Part shown: positions 6,643 through 14,741 of the stretch, one piece after another | Numbering within the stretch: position 1 is the first letter of the stretch | How the letters are laid out: each line of letters begins with the position of its first letter | NCBI GenBank assembly: GCA_027064265.1 | Contig: JAMOQA010000083.1 | Coordinates: 1-20,147, forward strand | Reading direction: 5' to 3' | Source: Acidobacteriota bacterium | GTDB lineage: Bacteria > Acidobacteriota > Polarisedimenticolia > J045 | Length of the DNA stretch: 20,147 nucleotides | Program-made: the position numbers and the translations under genes | Notes under the pieces: generated by a model | What the model was told of the DNA's origin: nothing | Seen by the model: only the letters and a program-made list of their open reading frames with translations | Database searches by the model: none

Positions 6643-7761
6643 ATGCCGACTCCCGAAGAGGTCCGCGCGCTCCTTTCCCGTATCCCCTACCCCGGCTGGT
6701 CCCGGGACATCGTCAGCCTCGGCCTCGTCCAATCGGTGGAGGTGGACGGCGACACCGCCCGCGTCTTCCTCGAGACCGCCGGACGGGGCCCGGACGTGAT
6801 CGAGCAGGTCCGCCGGGCGATCCGCGACACCCTCGCCGGCGCGGGGATCTCGAACGTCGAGTTCCGCTCGGTGGCGAAGGGCCCCGTCCCCCTCCCGACG
6901 GCGGGGACCCACCCGGCGGCGGGAGGACCCGCGGCGGCGCCGGGCGGCCCCGCGCCGGGGCCCGCCGCCCGGCCCGGACCGCCTCCCCCGGTCCAGCCGA
7001 AGGTGAAGCGGGTGCTCGGGGTCGCGTCCGGCAAGGGGGGCGTCGGCAAGAGCACCGTCGCCGTCAACCTGGCCGTCTCCCTGGCCCTCGCGGGCAGGAA
7101 GGTCGGCCTCCTCGACGCGGACATCTACGGCCCCTCGGCCCCGCTGATGTTCGACCTCGAGGGCCAGAAGCCGGAACAGCAGGACGAGAAGGGGAAGCTC
7201 GTGCCCCTCGAGGCCCACGGCGTCCGGGTGATGTCCGCCGGGTTCTTCCTCGAGCGGGACACGGCGCTGATCTGGCGCGGACCCCTCGTCGCCGGTTTCG
7301 TCCGGCAGCTGATCACCGACGTGGCCTGGGACGGCCTCGACGACCTGGTGATCGACTTCCCCCCGGGCACCGGGGACGCCCAGCTGACGATCTCCCAGGC
7401 CCTGCAGATGGATGGCGTGCTGATCGTCACGACCCCCAACGACCTCGCCCTGGTCGACGCGGTCAAGGGGGTGACGATGTTCCGCAAGGTCGAGGTCCCG
7501 ATCCTGGGGATCGTGGAGAACATGGCCTGGTTCGAGTGCCCGAACTGCGGCGAGCGGCACCGGATCTTCGGCGGCGGCGGGCCGGACGCGGCGGCCGAAC
7601 GGCTCGGCACCCGGGTGATCGCCCGGATTCCGATCGACCCGGAGGTGGTCGCCGAGTCGGACCGGGGGGTCCCCACCGTGATCTCCCGCCCGGGCAGCCC
7701 GGCCGCCCGGGCCTACGCCGAGCTGGCGCGGGAGCTGCTCGCGGAGGAGAGGGAGGAATGA
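6643..7761 (+). CDS. mrp: Mrp/ApbC-family iron-sulfur cluster carrier ATPase
   Basis: A 372-residue P-loop NTPase of the Mrp/NBP35 family that binds and hands on [4Fe-4S] clusters to client enzymes in the cytoplasm. An N-terminal MIP18/DUF59 domain covers about 1-85. A linker of roughly 40 residues, almost all Pro, Ala and Gly, joins it to the ATPase domain. The deviant Walker A is GKGGVGKS at 130-137; DADIYGPS, DFPPGTGDAQLTI and GIVENMAWFECPNC follow, with C299 and C302 as the bridging cluster-binding pair. ATG 6643 has GGAGG eight bases upstream. The stop overlaps the start of the next gene (ATGA), so the lipoprotein gene is read from the same message. The long flexible linker is the only unusual feature. 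Confidence 0.95.
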   Translation: MPTPEEVRALLSRIPYPGWSRDIVSLGLVQSVEVDGDTARVFLETAGRGPDVIEQVRRAIRDTLAGAGISNVEFRSVAKGPVPLPTAGTHPAAGGPAAAPGGPAPGPAARPGPPPPVQPKVKRVLGVASGKGGVGKSTVAVNLAVSLALAGRKVGLLDADIYGPSAPLMFDLEGQKPEQQDEKGKLVPLEAHGVRVMSAGFFLERDTALIWRGPLVAGFVRQLITDVAWDGLDDLVIDFPPGTGDAQLTISQALQMDGVLIVTTPNDLALVDAVKGVTMFRKVEVPILGIVENMAWFECPNCGERHRIFGGGGPDAAAERLGTRVIARIPIDPEVVAESDRGVPTVISRPGSPAARAYAELARELLAEEREE

Positions 7762-8666
7762 GGCGCGGGCTCACCGCTGTCCTGCTCGTCGCGCTCGCCA
7801 CGGTCGCCGGCTGCGCCACCGCGCACCGGGCTTCCCTGCCCGAGGGCACCACCGCCCACGGCCAGGACCTCCTGGCGGAAAGGCTCGACGACTGCCAGCC
7901 GGCGGAATGCCTGCGGATCGCCCGGGAGATCGCCTTCGAGGAACGGCCCGACGACGCCGAGTTCCTCGCGGCGGCGATGGAACGGGCGCTGCGCGACAAG
8001 GGCGCCCTGAAGACCTGGCTCTTCCGCAACTTTCCGGACCTGCCCCCGGCCGGGAAGGCGGAGGCGCTGCGCTTCCTCGACCGGTACTTCGACCTGCTGA
8101 TCACCGGGATGGACTTCCAGGCGGCGGAGATCGCCCGGATGGGCCTCTTCGACGACGATCCCCGGGTCCGGGCCGCCGCGGGCCTCCTGGTCACCCGGCA
8201 CCGGTTCAACCGGTTCGCCAACAGCCTGATCGACGCCGCCGAGATGCACCCGGAACTCACCGTCCCGGCGCTCGTGGGCATCGGCCTCGACCACGACCGG
8301 CGGGCCGCTCGCTGGGTCGTGGCGAAGCTCGGTTCTCCCGACGAGGACGTCCGCGCGGCCGCCCGGTGGGCCCTCTACCAGATCGGCCCCGGCGCCGGCA
8401 CCGCCCTCCGCGAGGCCCTCGCGCGGGCGCGGGGCCCCGGGGAGTGGGGCCCGGTACTCGACGGCTGGCTGCTGGTCCTCGGCGGGAGCGATTCGTCGGC
8501 GCTTTCCGCCTGGCTCGAGGAACACGGGCCGGAGGACCCGGAACGGGCCGAGCGGATCCGCCGGGCCCTCGCCGCCCTCGAGGTCTCCCGCTACCGACCG
8601 ACGCCCCCGGCACGGCCGCGGTGGACCCCCGCGGAGCAGTTCGCCGAACCTACCCCGGCGCGCTGA
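7758..8666 (+). CDS. HEAT-repeat lipoprotein of unknown function
   Basis: A 302-residue exported protein. The lipoprotein signal MRRGLTAVLLVALATVAGC ends in a lipobox with lipidation at Cys19; Ala20 follows, so by the E. coli +2 rule it would go to the outer membrane. The body is all-helical and contains HEAT/PBS-lyase-like repeats such as DDDPRVRAAAGLLVTRHR and SPDEDVRAAARWALYQIG. These form a solenoid usually used for protein contacts rather than catalysis. The C-terminus is Pro/Arg rich. ATG 7758 overlaps the mrp stop (ATGA), and the mrp 3' end supplies GGGAGG just upstream. The end overlaps the convergent aminotransferase gene by 17 bases. I cannot name a function. Confidence 0.85.
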   Translation: MRRGLTAVLLVALATVAGCATAHRASLPEGTTAHGQDLLAERLDDCQPAECLRIAREIAFEERPDDAEFLAAAMERALRDKGALKTWLFRNFPDLPPAGKAEALRFLDRYFDLLITGMDFQAAEIARMGLFDDDPRVRAAAGLLVTRHRFNRFANSLIDAAEMHPELTVPALVGIGLDHDRRAARWVVAKLGSPDEDVRAAARWALYQIGPGAGTALREALARARGPGEWGPVLDGWLLVLGGSDSSALSAWLEEHGPEDPERAERIRRALAALEVSRYRPTPPARPRWTPAEQFAEPTPAR

Positions 8667-9792
8667 GCCGCTCCCGAATCTTCGCGAGGGCGCGGCCGAG
8701 CGCCCCGTCTTCCTGGGCGTAGCCGATCCGCACCCAGCCGGGGGCCGTCTGCCCGAACGCCTCCCCGGGGATGACGACGATTCCATCCTCCTCGAGGAGC
8801 GCCCGGGCGAACTCCCGCCCACCGCCCTGCCGGGAAACGTCGACGAACGCGTAGAACGCCCCCTCGAGGGGCGCCCGGGGGGCCACGTCGCCGAGCACCT
8901 CCTCCACCATGTCCCGGCGCCTCCGGAACCGGCCGCGGATCTCCGCCATCCCCGCCCGGCCCTCCGGGGAGAACGCCGCCCGGGCGGCCCGCTGGATCGG
9001 CGTCGCCGCGCAGGTGAGGACCGTCTGCTGGAGGGCGACGACCTTCGCCAGGAGGTCCGGGTCCGGCACGATCGCCCAGCCGACCCGCCACCCGGTCAGG
9101 GCCGCGCTCTTCGAGAGGCCGCCGCAGACGACCACCAGGGGGTCCGGCTCCGAGGGGGGCCCGGGTGCGGGCCCTTCCCCGAGCCAGTGCAGGTTCCGGT
9201 AGGTGTCGTCGAGGACGAGGACGACGCCCGCCCGGTGCGCTCCTTCCCGGAGCCGCTCGAGGGTCTCCGCCGGTTCCACCGTCCCGGTGGGATTCGAGGG
9301 GGAGATCACCACGATCGCCCGGGTGCGCGGGCCGACCATGGCCAGCACCTCGCCCGGGTCCAGGTGGAAGCCGTTCTCCGGGCGGAGGGGATACGGGCGG
9401 GGGACCGCGCCCCACGCCCGGGCGGCCCGCTCCGCCCCCGGGAACCCGGGATCCGGGACCAGGACCTCGTCCCCCGGGTCGAGCAGGCAGCCGAGCACGA
9501 CGAACGTCGCCTGCTGGCAGCCGACGGTGATCACCACGTGGTCGCCCGCGGGCACGAATTCCCCGTACTCCTCCGCGACCAGGCGCCGCAGCTCCCGGTC
9601 GCCCGCGGTGGGACCGTAGCCCGCGGGTCCTCCCGTCGCCGCCTCGGCGAGGGCTTCCCGCAGGGCGTCGGGCGGGTCCAGGTCGGGCTGGCCCAGGCCG
9701 AGGTTCAGGGCGTCGGCCGGTGCCGACTCGAAGATCTCCCGGATCAGGGTGCGGCGCAGGTCCCGTACCCGCGTGGCCAGGCGAGGTTTCAT
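8650..9792 (-). CDS. PLP-dependent aminotransferase, class I/II (candidate N-succinyl-diaminopimelate aminotransferase, DapC role)
   Basis: A 380-residue fold-type I aminotransferase. Readable marks are LNLGLGQPDLDPP near the start, GYGPTAGDRELR, SPSNPTGT (cofactor and substrate binding), VLDDTYRNLHW, and SKSAALTGWRVGW with the PLP-binding Lys at 228. It is the last gene of the lysine operon, overlapping dapD by ATGA with GGAGG ten bases upstream. Since dapD makes N-succinyl-2-amino-6-ketopimelate, the next step is exactly an aminotransferase, which is the basis for proposing the DapC role. The sequence alone would also fit an aspartate- or aromatic-type aminotransferase. The 3' end overlaps the convergent lipoprotein gene by 17 bases with no visible terminator. 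Confidence 0.85.
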   Translation of the reverse strand: MKPRLATRVRDLRRTLIREIFESAPADALNLGLGQPDLDPPDALREALAEAATGGPAGYGPTAGDRELRRLVAEEYGEFVPAGDHVVITVGCQQATFVVLGCLLDPGDEVLVPDPGFPGAERAARAWGAVPRPYPLRPENGFHLDPGEVLAMVGPRTRAIVVISPSNPTGTVEPAETLERLREGAHRAGVVLVLDDTYRNLHWLGEGPAPGPPSEPDPLVVVCGGLSKSAALTGWRVGWAIVPDPDLLAKVVALQQTVLTCAATPIQRAARAAFSPEGRAGMAEIRGRFRRRRDMVEEVLGDVAPRAPLEGAFYAFVDVSRQGGGREFARALLEEDGIVVIPGEAFGQTAPGWVRIGYAQEDGALGRALAKIRERLSAPG

Positions 9793-10637
9793 CGGAGAGC
9801 TTCCTCCAGCGAGGCCCGGGCCGAGGTTCCCTCGTCCCGGTCCTTGACGATCAGCGCGCAGGCGGCGGAAAGCCCGTGCTCCCGGGCGAAGGGGGACCCG
9901 AGGGCGCGCACCCCGGGCACGACGACGGCGTTCTCCGGGACCTCGAGGATCCCGTCCTTCCCCGCCCGGATCACCCGCCCGCGGACCAGGTCGTAGACCG
10001 GCGTCGAGCGGGTGAGGACGACGCCGGCGGCCAGCACCGCCCCGCGGCGGACGCGCACCCCCTCGAGGACCGCGACCAGTCCCCCGAGGAACGCCCCGTC
10101 CTCGACGATCACCGGGAGCGCCCCGGGAGGCTCGAGCACCCCGCCGACCTGGGCCCCCGCGGAGACGTGCACGCCCCTCCCGACCTGGGCGCAGGACCCG
10201 ACCAGGGCGTGGGAGTCGATCATCGTCCCCTCGTCGACGAAGGCGCCGACGTTGACGTAGCAGGGAGGCATCAGGACCGTGCCGGGGGCCAGGTACGCGC
10301 CCCGCCGCACCGCGCTCCCGCCCGGAACGAGGCGCACCCTCGGCATCCCGGCGAGGGCCCGCGGGGGGAAGAGTTCCTTGTCCCGGAACTCGAGGGGGCC
10401 GGCGGCGGGCAGCTCGACGACCTCCGCCACCCGGAACCCGAGGAGGATCCCGGTCTTCACCCAGGGATGGACCCGCCAGCCGTCACCGTCCGGTTCGGCG
10501 GCCCGGATCGAGCCGTCCTCGAGCCCGGCGAGCAGCTCCTCCACCGCTCCCCGCGCCGCCTCCCGGTCGAGGTCCTCCCCGGCCGCGGCCAGGGCCTCGA
10601 TCCGGGCCGCGAGCTCCTCCCGCGCTCCCGGCGTCAT
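9789..10637 (-). CDS. dapD: 2,3,4,5-tetrahydropyridine-2,6-dicarboxylate N-succinyltransferase
   Basis: Succinylates tetrahydrodipicolinate with succinyl-CoA in the succinylase branch of diaminopimelate synthesis. The 282 residues start at ATG 10637, which overlaps the dapA stop (ATGA). A helical N-terminal domain (about 1-95) is followed by the left-handed beta helix of hexapeptide repeats, with PCYVNVGAFVDEGTMIDSHALVGSCAQVG and GAQVGGVLEP. The later stretch VIVEDGAFLGGLVAVLEGV differs from the E. coli-type FIGARSEVVEG, and STPVYDLVRG with VIVKDRDEGT near the end resembles another bacterial DapD subgroup. The open frame extends far upstream through dapA, but that part is antisense-free shadow, not DapD. 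The Shine-Dalgarno is weak, so expression probably depends on coupling to dapA. Confidence 0.95.
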   Translation of the reverse strand: MTPGAREELAARIEALAAAGEDLDREAARGAVEELLAGLEDGSIRAAEPDGDGWRVHPWVKTGILLGFRVAEVVELPAAGPLEFRDKELFPPRALAGMPRVRLVPGGSAVRRGAYLAPGTVLMPPCYVNVGAFVDEGTMIDSHALVGSCAQVGRGVHVSAGAQVGGVLEPPGALPVIVEDGAFLGGLVAVLEGVRVRRGAVLAAGVVLTRSTPVYDLVRGRVIRAGKDGILEVPENAVVVPGVRALGSPFAREHGLSAACALIVKDRDEGTSARASLEEALR

Positions 10638-11524
10638 CGCGCGAGCCCCGCCTCGGCGAGGGCCGCGCGCAGCTTCTCCCGGGTCGCCTCCGAGGCGGGG
10701 GCCAGCGGAGGCCGCACCGCGTCGCCAGAGAGCCCGAGGAGGGCGAGGGCCGCCTTGGCGGGAACGGGGTTGGTCTCGGCGAAGAGCGCCCGCGTCAGCG
10801 GCAGGAGGCGATAGTGCTCCTCCCGCGCCCGCGCCACGTCGCCGGCGAGGGCCGCCTCGACCATCCTGACGGTCCCCTCGGGGTCGACGTTCGACAGGAC
10901 GGAGATCACCCCGTCCGCTCCCATCAGGACCATCGCGCAGGTCAGCTCGTCCTCCCCGGAGAGCACGGCGAGTCCCTCGCGCCGCTCCCGCACGATGGTC
11001 ATCGCCTGCCCCAGGTTGCCCGAGGCCTCCTTCACGGCGGCGAGTCGCGGGTGGTCGGCGAGGGCCAGGATCTCCGCGGGAAGCGCGTTCCGCCCGGTGC
11101 GTCCGGGCACGTTGTAGAAGACGACGGGCAGGCCACCTTCGTCGAGCACCGCCCGGAAGTGGGCCGCGAGGCCGGCCGGGTTCGGCTTGTTGTAGTAGGG
11201 AGTGACCACCAGGGCGGCGTCGGCGCCGAGCTCCTTCGCCCGGCGGGTCCGCTCGATGGTCTGCCGGGTGTTGTTCGAACCGGTGCCCGGCACGACCGGC
11301 ACCCTCCCCCCGGCCAGCTCCACGGTGGTGCGAACGATCCACTCCCACTCCTCGAGGGTCATCGAGGGAGTCTCGCCGGTGGTCCCGCACGGAACGAGCC
11401 CGTGGACGCCGGCGGCGAGCTGCCGCTCGACCAGGGAGCGGAACGCCTCCCGGTCGATCTCGCCCGTCGGCGTGAAGGGGGTGACGAGGGCGGTGAAGAC
11501 ACCGCGCAGCGCAGGTCCGCTCAT
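10634..11524 (-). CDS. dapA: 4-hydroxy-tetrahydrodipicolinate synthase
   Basis: Condenses pyruvate with aspartate semialdehyde, the first committed step to diaminopimelate and lysine. The 296-residue TIM barrel matches the family length. Catalytic residues are all visible: CGTTGE with Thr48/Thr49, Tyr111 in TPYYNKP, Tyr137 and Arg142 in FYNVPGRTG, and the Schiff-base Lys165 in AAVKEASGN. ATG 11524 overlaps the dapB stop (ATGA) and has AAGGAGG four bases upstream, the strongest ribosome site in the operon. A longer frame reaching 12037 lies over dapB and is rejected. Feedback control by lysine cannot be judged from sequence. Confidence 0.98.
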   Translation of the reverse strand: MSGPALRGVFTALVTPFTPTGEIDREAFRSLVERQLAAGVHGLVPCGTTGETPSMTLEEWEWIVRTTVELAGGRVPVVPGTGSNNTRQTIERTRRAKELGADAALVVTPYYNKPNPAGLAAHFRAVLDEGGLPVVFYNVPGRTGRNALPAEILALADHPRLAAVKEASGNLGQAMTIVRERREGLAVLSGEDELTCAMVLMGADGVISVLSNVDPEGTVRMVEAALAGDVARAREEHYRLLPLTRALFAETNPVPAKAALALLGLSGDAVRPPLAPASEATREKLRAALAEAGLAR

Positions 11525-12297
11525 GGTTCCTCCTTCCCGGCGAGGAGGTCGTCGAGCATCTCCCCGATCGTGTGGGCGCCTCCCCGCCCGGCCAGCCACT
11601 CGGCCGCCCGGACGGCGCCCCGCGCGAAGATGCCCCGGTCCCTCGCCACGTGCACGATCTCGATCGACTCCCCGGGGCCATCCCACCCCACGCGGTGGCT
11701 CCCCGGGATCTGCCCCGCCCGCACCCAGCCGACCGGCACCAGGTCCGGCGGCGGGGGCGCGTCGTCGGGGGCGCATCCGAACCGCTCCTTGCCCGGCGTT
11801 CCGGCGACGACCAGCTCGGCGAGCCGCCGGGCGGTCCCCGAGGGGGCGTCCTTCTTGCGGGCGTGGTGGGCCTCGAAGATCCACGGATCGAACCCGCCGA
11901 CCCGGCCGAACCAGGTCGCCGCCCGTTCCACGACCCGGAAGAACACCTGGACCCCGAGGGCGTAGTTCGGCGCCCACAGGAACCCGGTGCCGAGTCGCTC
12001 GGCCAGGGCGCGGGTCTCGCCGAGGCGCTCGGCCCACCCGGTGGTGCCGCTGACCGTCGGGATCCCCATCTCGAGGAGGCGGGCCACGTTGCCGGGGGCC
12101 GCCTCCGGGACGGAGAACTCGACCGCCACGTCGACCTCGTCCCGCAGGTCGGGAGTGATCGTCGGCCGGTCCGCGCCGGCGGCGACCGGGTCGATCCGGG
12201 CCACGACCCGGTGACCCCGCTCTGCCGCCACCACCTCGATGGCCCGGCCCATCTGGCCGTACCCGACCAGCGCCAGGCGCAGCCGCTCAGCGTTCAT
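11521..12297 (-). CDS. dapB: 4-hydroxy-tetrahydrodipicolinate reductase
   Basis: NAD(P)H-dependent reduction of the DapA product to tetrahydrodipicolinate. The 258 residues are slightly short for the family (about 270). The nucleotide-binding motif is GYGQMG at 12-17, with an acidic residue after the second strand (VVARID), then VSGTTGW, APNYALGVQVFF, and the family signature EAHHARKKDAPSGTA with His144/His145 and Lys148/Lys149. IPGSHRV follows the expected pattern. ATG 12297 lies inside the end of lysC (11-base overlap) with GGAGG about eight bases upstream. It is third in the asd-lysC-dapB-dapA-dapD order. Confidence 0.97.
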   Translation of the reverse strand: MNAERLRLALVGYGQMGRAIEVVAAERGHRVVARIDPVAAGADRPTITPDLRDEVDVAVEFSVPEAAPGNVARLLEMGIPTVSGTTGWAERLGETRALAERLGTGFLWAPNYALGVQVFFRVVERAATWFGRVGGFDPWIFEAHHARKKDAPSGTARRLAELVVAGTPGKERFGCAPDDAPPPPDLVPVGWVRAGQIPGSHRVGWDGPGESIEIVHVARDRGIFARGAVRAAEWLAGRGGAHTIGEMLDDLLAGKEEP

Positions 12298-13639
12298 CTT
12301 CTCCCTCCTCGTCGACGAACCGCCCGTGCCAGGCCCGGGCCAGGTCGTCGGCCCGGTCGGCTCGCACGACGGCGCCGAGAGAAATCGCTCCTTCTCCCTG
12401 GACCACTCGCAGCACGTCCCGTTCCGCCGCCAGGGCGAGGGCCTCGCCCCACAGCCCCGGGCGGGAGGCGAGGGCCTCGCCGACCAGGGAGACCAGCACC
12501 AGGTCCTCCTCGGCCCGGCGTTCCCCGTCCCCGGCGAGGATCGCGTCCAGGGTCTCGGCGGGCCGGCCTCCCGGCACCAGCAGCTCGATCCCGAGGGGCC
12601 CCGGCCAGGCGTGAACGAGTTCCACTCCGTGTCCGGCGATCCGCTGGGAGAGCCGCTCGAGGAACCCCCGTCGGCGACGCCAGCCGGGCGCCCGCAACCG
12701 GACCAGGGCGAGGTCGCGGCGCAGGGCGACGGCGGCGGCCCGGGGACCGGGAGCCTCCTGCAGGATCGTGGTGCCCGGCTTCTCCGGGGCGAGGGAGTTC
12801 CGCACGAGGACCGGCAACCCGCCCTGGATCGCCGGGTCGATCGATGCCGGGTGGAGCACGCGGGCGCCGAAGAACGCGAGTTCGCTCGCCTCGCGGAAGG
12901 AGATCTCCGGGATGACCCGGGCCCCGGGAACGACCCGCGGATCCCCGGAGAGCAACCCGTCCACGTCGGTCCAGATCTCGACCCGCCGCGCCGCGAGGGC
13001 CAGGCCCAGGATCGCCGCCGACAGGTCGGACCCGCCCCGTCCCAGCGTCGTGGGCACCCCCTCCGGCGTCCCGCCCAGGTACCCGCCGAGCACCGGCACC
13101 ACGCCGTCTTCGACCAGGGGCCGCACCCGCTCGGCGCACCGGGCCCGGGTGGCGGCGACGTCCGGGCGGGCCGCCCCGAAGTGGTCGTCGGTGACGATCA
13201 CCTCCCGGGCATCGACGACCCGGCCCCGGATCCCTTCCCCCGAGAGGGCCGCGACGAGCAGTTCCTGGGCGAGCAGCTCCCCGAACCCGAGGGCCGCGTC
13301 CGCCGACCGTGCCGTCGTCGTCCCCAGGAGGCGCATCCCCCGCAGGAGGACCCGCAGCTCCCGGAACAGCTCCTCGAGGCGCCGGGGCAGGTTCTCGTCG
13401 GACGGTGCGAGGGCGCGGGCAACCTCCAGGTGGCGCTCGCGCAGGCCGGCGACACCGTCCTCGATCGCCCCGCCGTGGAGGGCCGACTCGAGGAGCCCGG
13501 CGAGGGTATCGGTGACGCCGGCCATCGCCGACGTGACGACGACGGGGCTCTCCTCCCGGGCCGCGGCGACGATCCGGGCGACCCGGCGCATCCCCTCCGT
13601 CCCGGCGACGGAGGTCCCGCCGAACTTCATCACGATCAC
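12287..13639 (-). CDS. lysC: Aspartokinase (aspartate kinase) with C-terminal ACT region
   Basis: Phosphorylates aspartate at the head of the aspartate-family pathway. The 450 residues are close to the E. coli LysC length. From GTG 13639 the protein begins MIVMKFGGTSVAG, the standard kinase opening. GFGELLAQEL, TLGRGGSDLSA (D205) and IWTDVDGLLSGDPR followed by ASELAFFGARVLHP complete the catalytic domain. The last ~150 residues should form two ACT domains that sense an amino acid; the second starts near EEDLVLVSLVGEAL. The start overlaps the asd stop as GTGA; ATG 13630 would drop three residues. The larger open frame up to 14767 lies on top of asd and is a shadow. Which amino acid inhibits it is not readable. 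Confidence 0.95.
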   Translation of the reverse strand: MIVMKFGGTSVAGTEGMRRVARIVAAAREESPVVVTSAMAGVTDTLAGLLESALHGGAIEDGVAGLRERHLEVARALAPSDENLPRRLEELFRELRVLLRGMRLLGTTTARSADAALGFGELLAQELLVAALSGEGIRGRVVDAREVIVTDDHFGAARPDVAATRARCAERVRPLVEDGVVPVLGGYLGGTPEGVPTTLGRGGSDLSAAILGLALAARRVEIWTDVDGLLSGDPRVVPGARVIPEISFREASELAFFGARVLHPASIDPAIQGGLPVLVRNSLAPEKPGTTILQEAPGPRAAAVALRRDLALVRLRAPGWRRRRGFLERLSQRIAGHGVELVHAWPGPLGIELLVPGGRPAETLDAILAGDGERRAEEDLVLVSLVGEALASRPGLWGEALALAAERDVLRVVQGEGAISLGAVVRADRADDLARAWHGRFVDEEGEDER

Positions 13640-14694
13640 GGGCAGAGCCCCCGGGCGCGGAGCAGCTCGGCGAGCAGGAGGGTGCCTCCCGCCGCGCCGC
13701 GCAGCGTGTTGTGACCCAGCGCCTCGAAGCGGATGCCGAGAACGGGGCAGGGCCGTACCCGCCCCACGGTGACGGCCATTCCCCGCCCCGCCTCCCGGTC
13801 GAGCCGCGGCTGGGGGCGACCCGGCTCGTCGGTGACCAGGAGCGGCGGGTCGGGCGCCGTCGGAAGCTCGCCGGTCACCCCTTCCCGGCGGAACGTCGCC
13901 AGGGCCTCGGCGACCTCGGCGGGCTCCGCCGGCCGGACCGTCTCCACCGAGACCGCGAGCAGGTGACCGTCCCGCACCGGCACCCGGTGGGTCGCGGCGG
14001 AGACGACCAGGTCGGCCTCGCGGAACCGCCCGTCCTCGAACGCGCCGAGGATCTTCCGGGGCTCCCGCTCGATCTTCTCCTCCTCCCCCGGGATCTCCGG
14101 CACGACGTTGTCGACGAGGTCCAAGGAGGGCACCCCGGGGTACCCCGCCCCGGAGGCTGCCTGGAGGGTCGTGACGAGGACCCGGCGCACTCCCCAGCGC
14201 TCGTGGATCGGGGCGAGGGGCAGCACCAGGGCGATCACCGAGCAGTTCGGGTTGGTGACGATGCCCCCCCGTCCACCCTGCTCCTCGAGGGCGGCCAGGT
14301 GCCCCGGGTTGACCTCCGGCACGACGAGGGGGACCCGCGGCGCCATCCGGTGGGTGCGGGCGTTGCTCACCACCACCCTGCCATCGGCGGCGAAGCGGTG
14401 CTCGGCCTCCGCCGCGGCGGACGCGTCGAGGGCGGAAAAGACGAGGGGGGCCCGCACCCGGCGCGGGTCGACGGGGAGCACCTCGAGCCCGGCGGCGTCC
14501 GCCGGCACCGGGCCGGGCAGCTGCCAGCGGACCGCTTCCGCGTAGGGGCGCCCCGCGCTCCGTGCCGACGCGGCCACCTCGGCCAGCTCGAACCAGGGAT
14601 GGTCCGCGAGGAGCGCGACCAGGCGCTGCCCGACGAGACCGGTAGCGCCGAGCACCGCGACCGGCGTCTTCGTGGTGCCTCCGTCTCCGCTCAC
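13636..14694 (-). CDS. asd: Aspartate-semialdehyde dehydrogenase, archaeal/fungal-type
   Basis: Reduces aspartyl phosphate to aspartate semialdehyde. From GTG 14694 there are 352 residues. The NADP site is GATGLVG at 16-22, the nucleophile is Cys151 in TNPNCSV and the likely catalytic base is His236 in ATHRVPVRDGH. Segments such as VSNARTHRM, PLVVPEVNPGHL, TTLQAASGAGYPGVPSLDLVDNVVPEIPGEEEKIE and KILG fit the archaeal/fungal branch of the family better than the E. coli or common bacterial branch. The GTG has GAGGAG six bases upstream; no ATG fits. It is the first gene of the lysine operon, 66 bases from the divergent HAD gene, which leaves no room for a lysine riboswitch. Confidence 0.96.
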   Translation of the reverse strand: MSGDGGTTKTPVAVLGATGLVGQRLVALLADHPWFELAEVAASARSAGRPYAEAVRWQLPGPVPADAAGLEVLPVDPRRVRAPLVFSALDASAAAEAEHRFAADGRVVVSNARTHRMAPRVPLVVPEVNPGHLAALEEQGGRGGIVTNPNCSVIALVLPLAPIHERWGVRRVLVTTLQAASGAGYPGVPSLDLVDNVVPEIPGEEEKIEREPRKILGAFEDGRFREADLVVSAATHRVPVRDGHLLAVSVETVRPAEPAEVAEALATFRREGVTGELPTAPDPPLLVTDEPGRPQPRLDREAGRGMAVTVGRVRPCPVLGIRFEALGHNTLRGAAGGTLLLAELLRARGLCP

Positions 14695-14741
14695 GAGCCA
14701 CTCCTCGCCACCGCACGCCCCCGCGGGACGGCGCCGGGCCC

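Noticed and set aside
6540..6644. A longer K+ channel start at 6644
   Set aside because: The extra residues overlap the mrp leader and start codon, are Pro/Arg/Gly filler and precede the first membrane helix with no family match.
10638..11681. A longer dapD frame up to 11681
   Set aside because: The upstream part is an alternative frame of dapA; DapD homology begins at ATG 10637, coupled to the dapA stop.
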